From a virus, in the IMG/VR virus record IMGVR_UViG_3300032240_001952, positions 1-41,728 of that record: 41,728 nt of DNA. One strand, 5' to 3'. The position numbers and the translations under genes were made by a program. The notes under the pieces are model-generated. The model did no database searches and was not told the DNA's origin. It was given only the letters and a program-made list of their open reading frames with translations. Of this stretch, positions 18,478 through 28,161 are shown one piece after another. Position 1 is the first letter of the stretch, and every line of letters begins with the position of its first letter.

Positions 18478-20735
18478 TGAGCTCAACTACCACAGATTAT
18501 CCAGTTTCTATAGATACTTTTGTAAATCCTTTATCTACTGATTCAGTAAAAGCCGTATCTCATGCTGCTCAACATTCAAAGGTAAACGATGCTTTACATG
18601 CCATAGAGCTTAAGCTTGGTGTAAGCGGCTCAACAGATGCTACTTCTATAGAAAATAGACTTACAACATTAAAGTCTTTTGTTGACAATATAAATACTTC
18701 TCAAATTATTGAAAACTCTGGTTATCTTTTCTTTACTAAAGAAAGGGCACAAGATGCAATTGCTGAATCATTTAATAATACAGATCACCAAAATATAAGT
18801 GTAGTATATGATGATGCAGCAAATAAATTTATTTTTTCTACTGGCCCAAGGGTAGTTCTTTCAGATGGCTTGTCAAATACTCTTGGTGGATATTTAACAG
18901 TCTCTAATTTTGAGGCACAAAAAGATCAACCTGGTGGAGTTCCAACTTTAGATCAAAATGGTTTTATTAGAGATTCTGAAATTCCAGATTCAATAACAAG
19001 AGATACAGAATTAAGCACAGCAAGCAATGCTGCTAGATTAGCCGCAATTACAGCTGCTTCTGCAGATGCAACAACAAAGGCAAACAATGCTATTTCAACT
19101 GCAGTTTCAGCCGCAGCAGCAGATGCAACAACAAAAGCAAATGCAGCACAACAAAATGCTATAGCTGCAGCATCACAAGAATCAGAAACTAGAAATGCCG
19201 CAACATTAGCAGCAGCTGGAACATATACTGATAATAAAGTTGCTGGAATTGTTAATTCAGCACCAGCAGCATTAGATACTCTTAAAGAGTTAGCAGATGC
19301 TTTAGGTTCAAATCCTAATTTTGCCACTACAGTAACAAATAATTTAGCAGGCAAATCTAACGTAGGTCATGGCCATGTATCTACAGATATAACAGATTTT
19401 ATTGAAGCAGCTCAAGATGCTTCGGCAGTTCTTTTTAATCATGCAAATCATAATAATGTTACTGCCACATATGACGATCAAAATAATAAGATTATTTTAA
19501 CTGTAAGTCCACAACTTACACAAGAACAGGTTCAAGATTATATTGTTCCACTTTTCCAAAGTGCTAACAACAAAAATATGAACATCATGTATGATGATGA
19601 ATCAAATCAACTTATTTTAGAAGCTATTACAGAGCCATCTAAGGCTGTTATGTCAGATACCCCACCATCAAGTCCAGCACACGGTGCTTTTTGGTTAGAT
19701 ACAGATGAGTTTAGAAGCGGTGTTAGAGCACTTAAGATTTATAATAAGTACCCAGCTGCTTATAAGGGAGACTATAATAACGGCGGGTATTATGCATTAA
19801 ACGATGTTATTTCTATTCCAGTTGGTAGTCCATATGGAACTGCTGGAGAATTTTATATAAGAAGTGGCAATCCAGGAAATCCTGGATACCCACCAGGAAC
19901 TTTATCAAGTTGGACTCTTTATTCATTTACTCCAAATTGGGAATATGCATCAACCGCATTAAGCTTAACTACAGAAAATGTTTGGACAACTAAAAATACT
20001 TTTAATCAAGGTATTATTATGGGCATGGATGTTGCTCCAAGCAATCCAGTTGAAGGACAAATTTATTACAATCTTGCAGCAGAAAAGCTTAGAGTATTTG
20101 ATGGTTTAGTTTGGAAAGATGTTTCAGGGGGAGCTGGCGGAGGTGGACTTCCAAGTATTTCTACAGATGGAACAGCAACTCCAGCAACTCTTTTCTTTGG
20201 AATGATTGCTCCACCAAATGCAGCGGCACTTGAAGGAGACATTTGGTTTGATATTGATGACAATGGAATTCCATTTAATCAATTCTTTACTGGAACAACA
20301 GCACCAGATCCAACTCAATATGAATTTTGGGTTGATCCGAGTATTGCTCCTGGAGAATTAATATTTAGTGATACAGTCGCTCCTACTCCACAATATGTCG
20401 GAGACCTTTGGATTAAGACAGATGACCAAGAAGGTGAACTTGTAAGAATAGATTCAGTTAGTCCAGATCCAGCATTAGTTCAATTATGGGTTGACACACA
20501 AGATTTAGATACTCCTTCATATTATTCTAATTTATATTTTCCAACATATGCTTCAATAACTAATTTTCCATCAGCTTCCACAAAGCCAGGAATGTTGGCG
20601 GTTGATGGATCTAGCGGAATAGTTTATGTTTCAATAGGAAATTCTTGGATTCCTCAGCCACAAAAAACTGATTTAGATTTAACTACAACAGTTTCTAGAG
20701 GAAACGAAGCATTAATTTGGATGGGCTTTTTATAA
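18477..20735 (+). CDS. Large modular tail fibre protein (752 aa)
   Basis: Residues about 20-50 (STDSVKAVSHAAQHSKVNDA) form an N-terminal helix-rich attachment segment. Residues about 95-170 (ISVVYDDAANKFIF, LSDGLSNTLGGYLT) repeat the module of 14905-16386. An Ala-rich helical shaft (AAITAASADATTKANNAIST, then AAAADATTKANAAQQNAIAA, about 185-250) probably forms a trimeric coiled coil. Further YDD modules follow. Then GQIYYNLAAEKLRVFDGLVW and five DIWFD/LWIKTDD-type short repeats (about 580-690). The last module (GMLAVDGSSGIVYVSIGNSW) is a probable tip. The mRNA is predicted to be leaderless. Confidence 0.85.
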   Translation: MSSTTTDYPVSIDTFVNPLSTDSVKAVSHAAQHSKVNDALHAIELKLGVSGSTDATSIENRLTTLKSFVDNINTSQIIENSGYLFFTKERAQDAIAESFNNTDHQNISVVYDDAANKFIFSTGPRVVLSDGLSNTLGGYLTVSNFEAQKDQPGGVPTLDQNGFIRDSEIPDSITRDTELSTASNAARLAAITAASADATTKANNAISTAVSAAAADATTKANAAQQNAIAAASQESETRNAATLAAAGTYTDNKVAGIVNSAPAALDTLKELADALGSNPNFATTVTNNLAGKSNVGHGHVSTDITDFIEAAQDASAVLFNHANHNNVTATYDDQNNKIILTVSPQLTQEQVQDYIVPLFQSANNKNMNIMYDDESNQLILEAITEPSKAVMSDTPPSSPAHGAFWLDTDEFRSGVRALKIYNKYPAAYKGDYNNGGYYALNDVISIPVGSPYGTAGEFYIRSGNPGNPGYPPGTLSSWTLYSFTPNWEYASTALSLTTENVWTTKNTFNQGIIMGMDVAPSNPVEGQIYYNLAAEKLRVFDGLVWKDVSGGAGGGGLPSISTDGTATPATLFFGMIAPPNAAALEGDIWFDIDDNGIPFNQFFTGTTAPDPTQYEFWVDPSIAPGELIFSDTVAPTPQYVGDLWIKTDDQEGELVRIDSVSPDPALVQLWVDTQDLDTPSYYSNLYFPTYASITNFPSASTKPGMLAVDGSSGIVYVSIGNSWIPQPQKTDLDLTTTVSRGNEALIWMGFL

Positions 20736-20742
20736 AAACTTT

Positions 20743-20757
20743 GGTATACTTTGTAAA
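20743..20757 (+). promoter_or_regulatory. Extended -10 promoter
   Basis: TGG-TATACT (20742-20750), start near 20757, 14 nt before ATG 20771 with AAAGGAG between. No clear -35. Confidence 0.45.
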
Positions 20758-20770
20758 GGAGTAATATACT

Positions 20771-21400
20771 ATGTCACTTAAAAGATGGGATGGCTCTTCA
20801 TGGGTCGTCGTAGCAGGATCTAGACCAGGACCACAGGGTCCAACTGGTGCAACTGGTCCAGCTGGTACAAATGCAACTATTTCTATTGGTTCGACTAATA
20901 CTACTTCTTCTGGTACAAATGCAACTGTAACGAATTCTGGAACAGCAACTGCAGCAGTACTTAATTTTAATATTCCTAGAGGTGCAACAGGTACACAAGG
21001 AACACAAGGAATTCAAGGAATCGCTGGAACTAGAGGAAGTTATATCTATGCTGGTATAAATGCTCCAACAGATTCAAGTCCAGCAAAATCTGGTTTACTA
21101 GGTAATGATCAATATCTTGCAACATTAACTGGAAACTGGTATATCTATGATGCATCTGGTTCAGGTGCATGGTCTTTGCAAGGAAACGTAAAGGGGCCAA
21201 CTGGTTCACAAGGTCCAAAAGGTGACACTGGAGCAACAGGTCCTTCAGGAAGTGCTTTAGCAAACTCAACATATGCACAAATGCAACTTTATGCAATTGA
21301 TGCACAGTTTAATTTGGGTATTTATTATCCAAAGTACACAAGTACATTAACACAAACACAGCTAAACAGTAGATTTGCTGCAAGCAGTTACTTATTTTAG
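20771..21400 (+). CDS. Collagen-like fibre protein (209 aa)
   Basis: The 209-aa protein starts MSLKRWDGSSWVVVAGSRPG, a short module common to actinophage fibres. It has two collagen-like segments, GPQGPTGATGPAG (about 20-32) and GPTGSQGPKGDTGATGPSG (about 146-164). Between them are an N-terminal NATISIGSTNT-type beta module with RGATGTQGTQGIQGIAGTRG, and a globular insert (LLGNDQYLATLTGNWYIYDA). The C-terminal 45 residues may form the trimerisation or tip domain. It is probably a flexible fibre. AAAGGAG precedes the start. Confidence 0.82.
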   Translation: MSLKRWDGSSWVVVAGSRPGPQGPTGATGPAGTNATISIGSTNTTSSGTNATVTNSGTATAAVLNFNIPRGATGTQGTQGIQGIAGTRGSYIYAGINAPTDSSPAKSGLLGNDQYLATLTGNWYIYDASGSGAWSLQGNVKGPTGSQGPKGDTGATGPSGSALANSTYAQMQLYAIDAQFNLGIYYPKYTSTLTQTQLNSRFAASSYLF

Positions 21401-21411
21401 GAGAATAAAAG

Positions 21412-24400
21412 ATGGCAAGAACACAGATAGAAGACACATACTATACATTTACTCCAAGTACAAATACTATTGTAGTTCCTAGAGTAATTAAGCCTGAGCG
21501 TTTGATGCTTATCACCAACGTTACTCAAGGCATTGTAATTTATAACTTCTCTGATTCAAATTTGGGTGCAGTATCTTTTACACAAAATAATACTCTTCCA
21601 AACGACCCTTGGACAACAATTGTTCTTAAGTACAACTGTTCAACAATGCTTGCAACAGACAAACTTGCTATTATTTATGATGAGTTATCTCAGCAAACAA
21701 CCTTTGAAGCACCACTCCTAGATGCTGTTCAAAAGCTTCGTGTAGCACCACCACAATCATTAATGGATACAGACTTTGAATATGGTGTACAGCCATCCAA
21801 GTGGGAAGCTTTAGTTACATGCGACAATTACCCTACATTTTTTTCAAGAACAACAGGCGGAAATTCATATGACCTTATTTCAATTGCTGGAGATGGAGCT
21901 TCTCCACGATCAGTAATTACAGTTGTAACAGCTTCAGCACATGGACTTAGTACAGGAGATGTTGTTTCAGTTCAAGAAACAACAGGAAACGTTACAGATG
22001 GAACTTTCCCAATTTTGGTAGTAGACTCAACAACATTTACATACACAGCTCGTGGAGTTGCTTCTGGTACTGTAAAAGACGGAAATATGACTGGCGTTTA
22101 CGGAGGTGGAATTTATGACAATGCACATATTACTGGTGGATTAAATGGACTCTACAACTCTTGGACAGCAATTTCTGATCAAGCTACTCCTTCAGTAATT
22201 ACAGTTCAGACACCAAGACCTCACGGACTTCTTCCAGGTACTCCTATTCTTATTGGTGATCTTACATCTCCAATCGGTGGAAATCAATTTATTACAAACG
22301 TTTCTCAACCAAATCAATTTAAGTTTACAGTAGCATCTGGTCTTCAGGTAACAAACCCAATTAATACTTCAAATGTTGGTTTGTTTACTCGCCCAGAAGG
22401 TTACATAGATCATCGCCCATTTGACGGCGGAGTTATTTTAACAACAGCAAATAACGTTTGCGGAGTTCAAACAGTTCGTCAAACACGTCGTTATTTCCGT
22501 TATCAATCAGGTAAGTCAATTCAGTTTTCAACTGGTGCAAAACTTACCCCAACATATGATATTGATTCAATTTATGCAGATTTAAATGCAGTTGGAGTTG
22601 TAAATGTTTATGTTACAACAAGACAAGATCATGGACTTCAACCAGGAGCTGGAATTAGAGTTGAAAATGCAACCGTAACTGGTTCATATAATCCATGGAA
22701 TAATAACTTTGTAGTTTCAGAAACAACTGGAACAAATTCATTTAAATATCAAATGACTTTAACTTCAGTTCTTCCTTCAACAGACCAATTCCCAGGCGGA
22801 ACCGACCTTAAGATTACAGTTACAAAATGGAAGGGTGCAGCAACTCGTTGCGGACTTTTTGATGATCAAAACGGATTTTTCTTTGAATACGATGGTGGAC
22901 AATTCCACTGTGTACGCAGATACACAAAGAAAGAACTTTTTGGAAGACTTAACGTAACACAGTATTCAAATTATGTTCAGGGAATAAATACAAGATTTAG
23001 AAAGCAACTTGTTGTTGGAGATCAAATTACAATTAGAGGTGCTCATTATAAAATTATTCAAATTAATAGCGATACAGATATGTATATTGCTCCAGCATAC
23101 AAGGCTCAGTCTGTTTCTTCAGCAAGATATTTGAAAACAGAACAGGTTAAAGTTCCACAATCTCAATGGAATATTGATAAGATGGATGGAACAGGACCTT
23201 CAGGTTATGTAATTGATCCAGGTCGTATGCAGATGGTTTATATTGACTATACTTGGTATGGTGCAGGATTTATTCGTTTTGGATTTAGAGCAGTAGATGG
23301 AAATATTTACTATTGCCACAAGATGCCTAATAACAATGCTAATACAGAAGCATACATGCGTTCTGGTAACCTTCCTGCTCGTTATGAAGCAGTTAATGAG
23401 CCAACAAAGTTTGCTCGTTTGGTATCAGGCGGAACAGCAATTAGTGGTGCAAATCTTAATGCAACAGAAATTGCAATGTATGTTGATAACGTAGATTTCT
23501 GGCCAACAGATGGATATTTGATGATTAAAGATGATCAAAACTGTGAAATCGTTTCGTATTCATCAATTGGTGCATATAATGCAACAGCAGGCGGATACCT
23601 TGTAAATATTGCACGTCGTCAACCAATGTCAATTAATTATTCAGGTTCAATGGTTAACTTAACTGGAACATCTACATCAGTAGTATTTTCTCCAGATGCA
23701 ACAATTTCTGGAGGAGCTGGAACAGTACAGGTTTCAGTACAACCAATTTCACAACAATGTGCACCAGTTATTTCACACTGGGGATCCTCGGTTATCATGG
23801 ACGGAAGATTTGATGATGATAAGTCATACATCTTCACTGCTGGTATGCAGAGATTCTTACAGATTTCAGGATCTGGTACATTTACTGCAAAGATTGCATC
23901 TCGTTCAGCAACAGGTGGTGTAGCAACTCTTACAACATCTACAGTACATACAATTCAGCCAGGATATAACGTTTCTATATCTGGTGTTAATACAACTGCT
24001 ACAGTAACTGCAGCATCAATTACATCAAGCGTAGCAACAATTACAACTTCTGGTGCTCACAATATTTTAGCTGGACAAACAATTTCTGTAACTGGTGTAA
24101 TTGCTTCAACAAATACAACATTTAACGGTACATATCTAGTTGCATCAGTTCCAACATCAAATACACTTACATATACAAGAGCATGGCCTTCAAATGTTAG
24201 CTATACTTCACTAAATGGAACAGTTACAGAGTCTGCAACATTTAATGGAACATTTTCTGTAACAGCTGTTACATCAAATACAATTACATATAATATCTCA
24301 AATGCAAATACATTTGGAACATTGATTGTATCTGGTACAGCCACACAGTCATTCGGTACATCTTCACAAGCAAGACCACTAGTATCAATTAGAATTGCTC

Positions 24401-24906
24401 CTTCTGTAGATAATGGTTTGGGAAGAAACTATGGAATTCGTGAACTTATTAACCACATGCAGTTAAACTTAAGCTCAATTGGTATTCTTTCATCTGGACA
24501 GTTCCTTATTCAAGGATTTTTGAATCCAGCAGCACTTTCTGGAGTTTCAATACCAAATGATTGGGAAACAACAAGAGTTGCAGGTGGATCACTTGCACAG
24601 GTAATTTATCATGATAGTTCTGGAGTTCCAGGTTCAACAATTACCAACCCAACAAATACAATTACGGGAGGTGACCAGGTGTTTGCGTTCTATACTGAAA
24701 ACTCTGGTGGTGATAACCTTTCTGTTACAAACTTTGATCTTTCAAAGGTAAGAGATCTTGGAACATCTATTCTTTCTGGAAATGGTAATACATCTGCTCC
24801 AGGATTCCCAAATGGTCCAGACATTCTTACAATCGTAGCAACTAACCTTGGTGCTACAACTGGTAACATTACTTGCCGTCTATCTTGGACAGAAGCACAA
24901 GCTTAA
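21412..24906 (+). CDS. Large virion structural protein with repeated beta modules (1164 aa)
   Basis: This is the largest gene in the window (1164 aa). The N-terminal ~140 residues (MARTQIEDTYYTFTPSTNTI onward) form a distinct domain seen in structural proteins of large actinophages and cyanophages. A short beta module with HGL-(S/L/Q)-G-x(2-3)-V (SAHGLSTGDVVSVQETTG; RPHGLLPGTPILIGD; QDHGLQPGAGIRVEN; AHNILAGQTISVTGV) recurs at least four times and ends in FTYTARG/LTYTRAW. It resembles the FCCH-type modules found in phage proteins. The middle (about 480-690) contains a lectin-like region. It is probably a baseplate or central fibre protein. The next genes look like its accessory proteins. Confidence 0.8.
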   Translation: MARTQIEDTYYTFTPSTNTIVVPRVIKPERLMLITNVTQGIVIYNFSDSNLGAVSFTQNNTLPNDPWTTIVLKYNCSTMLATDKLAIIYDELSQQTTFEAPLLDAVQKLRVAPPQSLMDTDFEYGVQPSKWEALVTCDNYPTFFSRTTGGNSYDLISIAGDGASPRSVITVVTASAHGLSTGDVVSVQETTGNVTDGTFPILVVDSTTFTYTARGVASGTVKDGNMTGVYGGGIYDNAHITGGLNGLYNSWTAISDQATPSVITVQTPRPHGLLPGTPILIGDLTSPIGGNQFITNVSQPNQFKFTVASGLQVTNPINTSNVGLFTRPEGYIDHRPFDGGVILTTANNVCGVQTVRQTRRYFRYQSGKSIQFSTGAKLTPTYDIDSIYADLNAVGVVNVYVTTRQDHGLQPGAGIRVENATVTGSYNPWNNNFVVSETTGTNSFKYQMTLTSVLPSTDQFPGGTDLKITVTKWKGAATRCGLFDDQNGFFFEYDGGQFHCVRRYTKKELFGRLNVTQYSNYVQGINTRFRKQLVVGDQITIRGAHYKIIQINSDTDMYIAPAYKAQSVSSARYLKTEQVKVPQSQWNIDKMDGTGPSGYVIDPGRMQMVYIDYTWYGAGFIRFGFRAVDGNIYYCHKMPNNNANTEAYMRSGNLPARYEAVNEPTKFARLVSGGTAISGANLNATEIAMYVDNVDFWPTDGYLMIKDDQNCEIVSYSSIGAYNATAGGYLVNIARRQPMSINYSGSMVNLTGTSTSVVFSPDATISGGAGTVQVSVQPISQQCAPVISHWGSSVIMDGRFDDDKSYIFTAGMQRFLQISGSGTFTAKIASRSATGGVATLTTSTVHTIQPGYNVSISGVNTTATVTAASITSSVATITTSGAHNILAGQTISVTGVIASTNTTFNGTYLVASVPTSNTLTYTRAWPSNVSYTSLNGTVTESATFNGTFSVTAVTSNTITYNISNANTFGTLIVSGTATQSFGTSSQARPLVSIRIAPSVDNGLGRNYGIRELINHMQLNLSSIGILSSGQFLIQGFLNPAALSGVSIPNDWETTRVAGGSLAQVIYHDSSGVPGSTITNPTNTITGGDQVFAFYTENSGGDNLSVTNFDLSKVRDLGTSILSGNGNTSAPGFPNGPDILTIVATNLGATTGNITCRLSWTEAQA

Positions 24907-24918
24907 TAGGAGGAATAA

Positions 24919-25587
24919 ATGCCTGATTTTAGTACATTATCAAGCCAGGTAACAACTTTTAAAACAAAAGTTGATGCATTGACTGCATCTGGCACATTAA
25001 GTGCTAACGACTTATTGCTATTAGCAGAAGCTCTTCAGGTTATTGGAACATCCCTAGGGGTTCAAGACGTTATTGCTGCTACAGCAGATCAAATTACTAA
25101 AATTCAAGCTGCGGGAACATCAACAATTGCAACTGTTAATGGTACAGCAAATGGTACAGCGGTATCTAATTTGCAATCATCATATAACACATTGCAAGCA
25201 TCATATACAAACCTTTCTCCTCGTGTAACATCACTTGAAGCAACAAGCACATCACAAGCTTCATCAATTGCCACCGCATCAGCATTGGCATCACTTGGCG
25301 GATGGAATGCATGGAAGATTGTTACTTCAAATACAACTTTAGCAGATAAAGATAGAGTATTTGTAGTACCAGCAGCAAGCATGATAATTACATTACCAAT
25401 TACTCCATCAATTGGACAGGCAGTAAGAATTGTAGATGCAGCAGGAACAGCAGGAACAACAAACTTTACAATTGCAAGAAATGGTTCTACAATTATGGGT
25501 ACAGCTCAAGACATGACTGTAAATACAAACTCTGCTAGACTACATCTTGTGTATGCTGATTCAGCGAAAGGTTGGAGATTAGTATAA
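24919..25587 (+). CDS. Fibre protein with helical N-terminal module (222 aa)
   Basis: The 222-aa protein has an N-terminal helical module (MPDFSTLSSQVTTFKTKVDA, about 1-70) with LLAEALQVIGTSLGVQDVIA, also found in 31377-31709. A Thr/Ser-rich shaft (TLQASYTNLSPRVTSLEATS) with heptad-like spacing follows. The C-terminal beta domain begins near 125 (GGWNAWKIVTSNTTLADKDR), of the type seen in phage fibre tips. It is predicted to be trimeric. AGGAGGAAT precedes ATG 24919. It overlaps the next gene as TAATG. Confidence 0.8.
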   Translation: MPDFSTLSSQVTTFKTKVDALTASGTLSANDLLLLAEALQVIGTSLGVQDVIAATADQITKIQAAGTSTIATVNGTANGTAVSNLQSSYNTLQASYTNLSPRVTSLEATSTSQASSIATASALASLGGWNAWKIVTSNTTLADKDRVFVVPAASMIITLPITPSIGQAVRIVDAAGTAGTTNFTIARNGSTIMGTAQDMTVNTNSARLHLVYADSAKGWRLV

Positions 25588-25979
25588 TGGCACTTTATAG
25601 CGATGTTGTTAATTCAACAATGAACTTTACAAATATTACTACAACTGGTGCTACTCTTACCACATATTCAACTGGAAGAAGAGATTTAGGTACAGTTTCT
25701 GGAACAGTTAATTTAGATCTTTCAGTCTCAAATGATTTTACAGCAACAGTAAACGCAAACACAACATTTAATATTACAAATACTCCATCAACTGGAGTTG
25801 TTGGATTTTCTCTACAACTTAACGGTGGAGGAGCTTATACAATTACATTTACAAATGCAAAGTATCCAGGAGCAACAGCTCCAGCTTTAACTTCAGGTGG
25901 AATTGATGTTATTACATTTATTACTTATGATAATGGAACATCTTGGAGAGGCACAGTAGCAATGAAGGACTCAAAATAA
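25587..25979 (+). CDS. Small beta-domain fibre protein (130 aa)
   Basis: The start is placed at ATG 25587, which overlaps the previous stop. A TTG at 25572 would add five residues. The 130 aa contain DLSVSNDFTATVNANTTFNI (about 45-64), VVGFSLQLNGGGAYTITFTN and a C-terminal VITFITYDNGTSWRGTVA, the pattern of a fibre C-terminal beta domain. The product of 33347-33784 shares it (FWQVEIKSGGSYTITWPSAV). It is probably a detachable tip that attaches to the preceding fibre. Confidence 0.75.
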   Translation: MALYSDVVNSTMNFTNITTTGATLTTYSTGRRDLGTVSGTVNLDLSVSNDFTATVNANTTFNITNTPSTGVVGFSLQLNGGGAYTITFTNAKYPGATAPALTSGGIDVITFITYDNGTSWRGTVAMKDSK

Positions 25980-26479
25980 TGTATGCACAAGTTATAGACG
26001 AAAAAATTATTCAAGTTGTAGACGAGCAATCTTTAAGAGAGCTTTATCCTTCAACACATTTTCCCTCACCAATCCTTCAGGCACATTTAGAAGATTTTGA
26101 TAACTGGTATGTAACTCAAGACGATATTACTATTCCAGAATACAATAACTCAACAAAAAAAATTGTATGGACATATGAATGGAATGCAGGAGCAGTTAAG
26201 GGATATTACAAAGTATTAAATTTAACTGCTGCAGAAAAAACAGCAGAAAAAGAAGCTAAATTAAGCACAGTAAAATATCACAGAGATAACACACTTGCTT
26301 CAACAGATTATTTAATGATGCCAGATGTATTTGCAAAGTTTTCAGAATCAGATCAAGCAAAGATTACAGAATATCGTCAAGCATTAAGAGATATTACAAC
26401 TCAAGAAGATCCATTTAATATTACATGGCCTTCATTAGGAATTGGATCTATTACTTTAAAGTATAATGTGGAGGGATAA
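25979..26479 (+). CDS. Tail-fibre assembly chaperone-like protein (166 aa)
   Basis: The start is placed at ATG 25979 (TAATG overlap). The 166 aa begin MYAQVIDEKIIQVVDEQSLR. The C-terminal third (VKYHRDNTLASTDYLMMPDV, then ITEYRQALRDITTQEDPF and ITWP) matches the layout of phage tail assembly chaperones (PF16778 type): an Arg-containing helix, a TD/SDW-like turn, the YRQALRDI core and a final WP. It would help fold or trimerise the neighbouring fibre and is not expected in the virion. Related short versions follow other fibres (33018, 34771). Confidence 0.78.
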   Translation: MYAQVIDEKIIQVVDEQSLRELYPSTHFPSPILQAHLEDFDNWYVTQDDITIPEYNNSTKKIVWTYEWNAGAVKGYYKVLNLTAAEKTAEKEAKLSTVKYHRDNTLASTDYLMMPDVFAKFSESDQAKITEYRQALRDITTQEDPFNITWPSLGIGSITLKYNVEG

Positions 26480-27414
26480 TGCCTTTTCCACCAGCCAGAT
26501 ATCTGTCATCACCAACAGCTAAATCTTTTCTTTTAAGACAAATTATTACAACTGGTTATGTTATTTGTGGATATAACTCTGGCAGCCCTTGGCAAAATGT
26601 TAATCAAGTAACTCATTCAACCGATACAACAATTGATATGGGTAACGTTATGGTAAACTCTACTGGTTATCCAGGTGGACTTTCTGACGACACTTTTGCG
26701 TATGCAGTAAAGTTAAACGGCGGTGTTGGAGGTTCTGGTACTGGCGTAGGGCAATATAATATGCGTACTAACACCTGTGTTTCATTTACTGCTACACCAG
26801 TTACTGTAGGAAATACAGGAACATTTATGCATAAAGAACAAACCTATGCTTGGGCAACCCCATTTGGAGGTACAACAAGTACATTGCTTAAATTTAATTT
26901 TGCAACAAAAACATGGTCTACAGCAACAGCAAGTTATGGAAGAACAGACGGTGCTGGAACTGGCGGTAGCACAATTTATGGAGAATTTATTGGATGGAAT
27001 TGGGGAGATGGAAACTCATCTTCTTATAGTATGAAACTAGTATTTGCAACAGAAACACAATCTAGTGGTGCATTTTTTGGAAACTATGGACAGCAAAAAG
27101 GAATTTCTTCAAAAGTAAATTTTGGTTATGCTGGAAATGAAGGCGACTACGCAGGCGGCAACTCATTTAGAAAATGGAATTTTACTACCGAATCAATTGT
27201 TTCTTATCCAGGAAAACCTATTGGTAACTCTGGTGAAGAAAATTTTGATATGGGTCAAGATCACCAATACATGTTAGGAATGTACAACGGCACTCAAAAC
27301 AATCGTTCTTGGAGATTTAATTATGCAACAGATTCTGGATTTGAAGGATCCTCAACAATGCAGTCTAAAGGTGTAAGTGGAAGAAGCTCTGCATATTCTG
27401 CACAGCGTTCTTAA
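26479..27414 (+). CDS. Possible beta-propeller receptor-binding protein (311 aa)
   Basis: The 311-aa protein has a short N-terminal fibre-attachment-like segment (RYLSSPTAKSFLLRQIITTG). Repeated strands with aromatic and Gly turns follow: TTIDMGNVMVNS, FAYAVKLNGG, KFNFATKTWSTATASYG, MKLVFATETQSSG, RKWNFTTESIVSYPG, WRFNYATDSGFEG. The five to six units with W/F-N-F-A/T spacing of about 45-50 residues resemble a Kelch-like beta propeller. The C-terminus is Ser-rich. It is probably the distal receptor-binding domain of the fibre cluster 24919-26479. It overlaps the previous gene by one base. Confidence 0.7.
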   Translation: MPFPPARYLSSPTAKSFLLRQIITTGYVICGYNSGSPWQNVNQVTHSTDTTIDMGNVMVNSTGYPGGLSDDTFAYAVKLNGGVGGSGTGVGQYNMRTNTCVSFTATPVTVGNTGTFMHKEQTYAWATPFGGTTSTLLKFNFATKTWSTATASYGRTDGAGTGGSTIYGEFIGWNWGDGNSSSYSMKLVFATETQSSGAFFGNYGQQKGISSKVNFGYAGNEGDYAGGNSFRKWNFTTESIVSYPGKPIGNSGEENFDMGQDHQYMLGMYNGTQNNRSWRFNYATDSGFEGSSTMQSKGVSGRSSAYSAQRS

Positions 27415-27429
27415 TAGATAGGAAATAAA

Positions 27430-28161
27430 ATGCGTTATATTAACGATTTAACATCGGATGTTCAGGCTTACTCAAAAGAACAAAAAGACATACTTTTGTA
27501 TGCAGTCAATAGGCAATGGGGAAGTCCAGTGTTTAAAATTGATAATTTTGTTGGTAATGCACAATATACACCATTTGGAAAACTAAGACAATTTTTATTA
27601 GAACTAGGATCAAGAGAAAATGCAATTATTGATCATGAGTTTAGTCTTGAAAAAACTAAATTAGAAATAGAATTAGAGTTAGAGATGAAAGATCAAACAA
27701 AGTCTCCAGTTCAAAAAAAGATTCATGACCTTAAAGTAAAAGAATTACAAAGAAAACTTTCTGGTCAAAGGGTGACGGTATCTCTTGCTTATGAAGAAAG
27801 AGACAAGTATATGCTTTTAATTACAAAGTTTAATGAGTCTCCAGAAGGAAGACTTCCAGATGGAAGATTAATAATGGATATTATTGGAGACACAGAAGAA
27901 GAAGAAAGATTAGAGGCGGAATTGTGGGCAACAAGATTAGGTGCTCAAGCTGGATATGATTTAATGTTTTATGGAAAAGTAAATAATGGAAATATGGAAG
28001 CAATAGATCAATTGCCAGAAAATGTTAGAATATTGGCAATAGAAAATGCAGTATCAAAAGCTATTTCAAATTCAACAACAATTCAAGCAATTGAAGGAAA
28101 AGTAATAGAGCAATTAAAATTAAATGCACCTCAAGAAGATAATTGGGTAGAGATAGAGTGA
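27430..28161 (+). CDS. Hypothetical protein with coiled-coil centre (243 aa)
   Basis: The 243-aa protein is soluble and charged. Its N-terminal domain (MRYINDLTSDVQAYSKEQKD, YAVNRQWGSPVFKIDNFVG) is followed by a long coiled coil about residues 66-120 (KTKLEIELELEMKDQTKSPV, KIHDLKVKELQRKLSGQRV). A C-terminal helical domain (GDTEEEERLEAELWATRLG, SKAISNSTTIQAIEGKVIEQ) ends it. No family is recognised. It resembles the cytosolic, non-virion type in composition, unlike the Thr/Gly-rich fibres around it. It opens the accessory block 27430-31274 and overlaps the next gene as GTGA. Confidence 0.8.
   Translation: MRYINDLTSDVQAYSKEQKDILLYAVNRQWGSPVFKIDNFVGNAQYTPFGKLRQFLLELGSRENAIIDHEFSLEKTKLEIELELEMKDQTKSPVQKKIHDLKVKELQRKLSGQRVTVSLAYEERDKYMLLITKFNESPEGRLPDGRLIMDIIGDTEEEERLEAELWATRLGAQAGYDLMFYGKVNNGNMEAIDQLPENVRILAIENAVSKAISNSTTIQAIEGKVIEQLKLNAPQEDNWVEIE

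Noticed and set aside
20798-21016. Cys-rich leftward frame
   Set aside because: It is the antisense of the collagen-like GGT/GCA codons of gene 20771-21400, not a gene.
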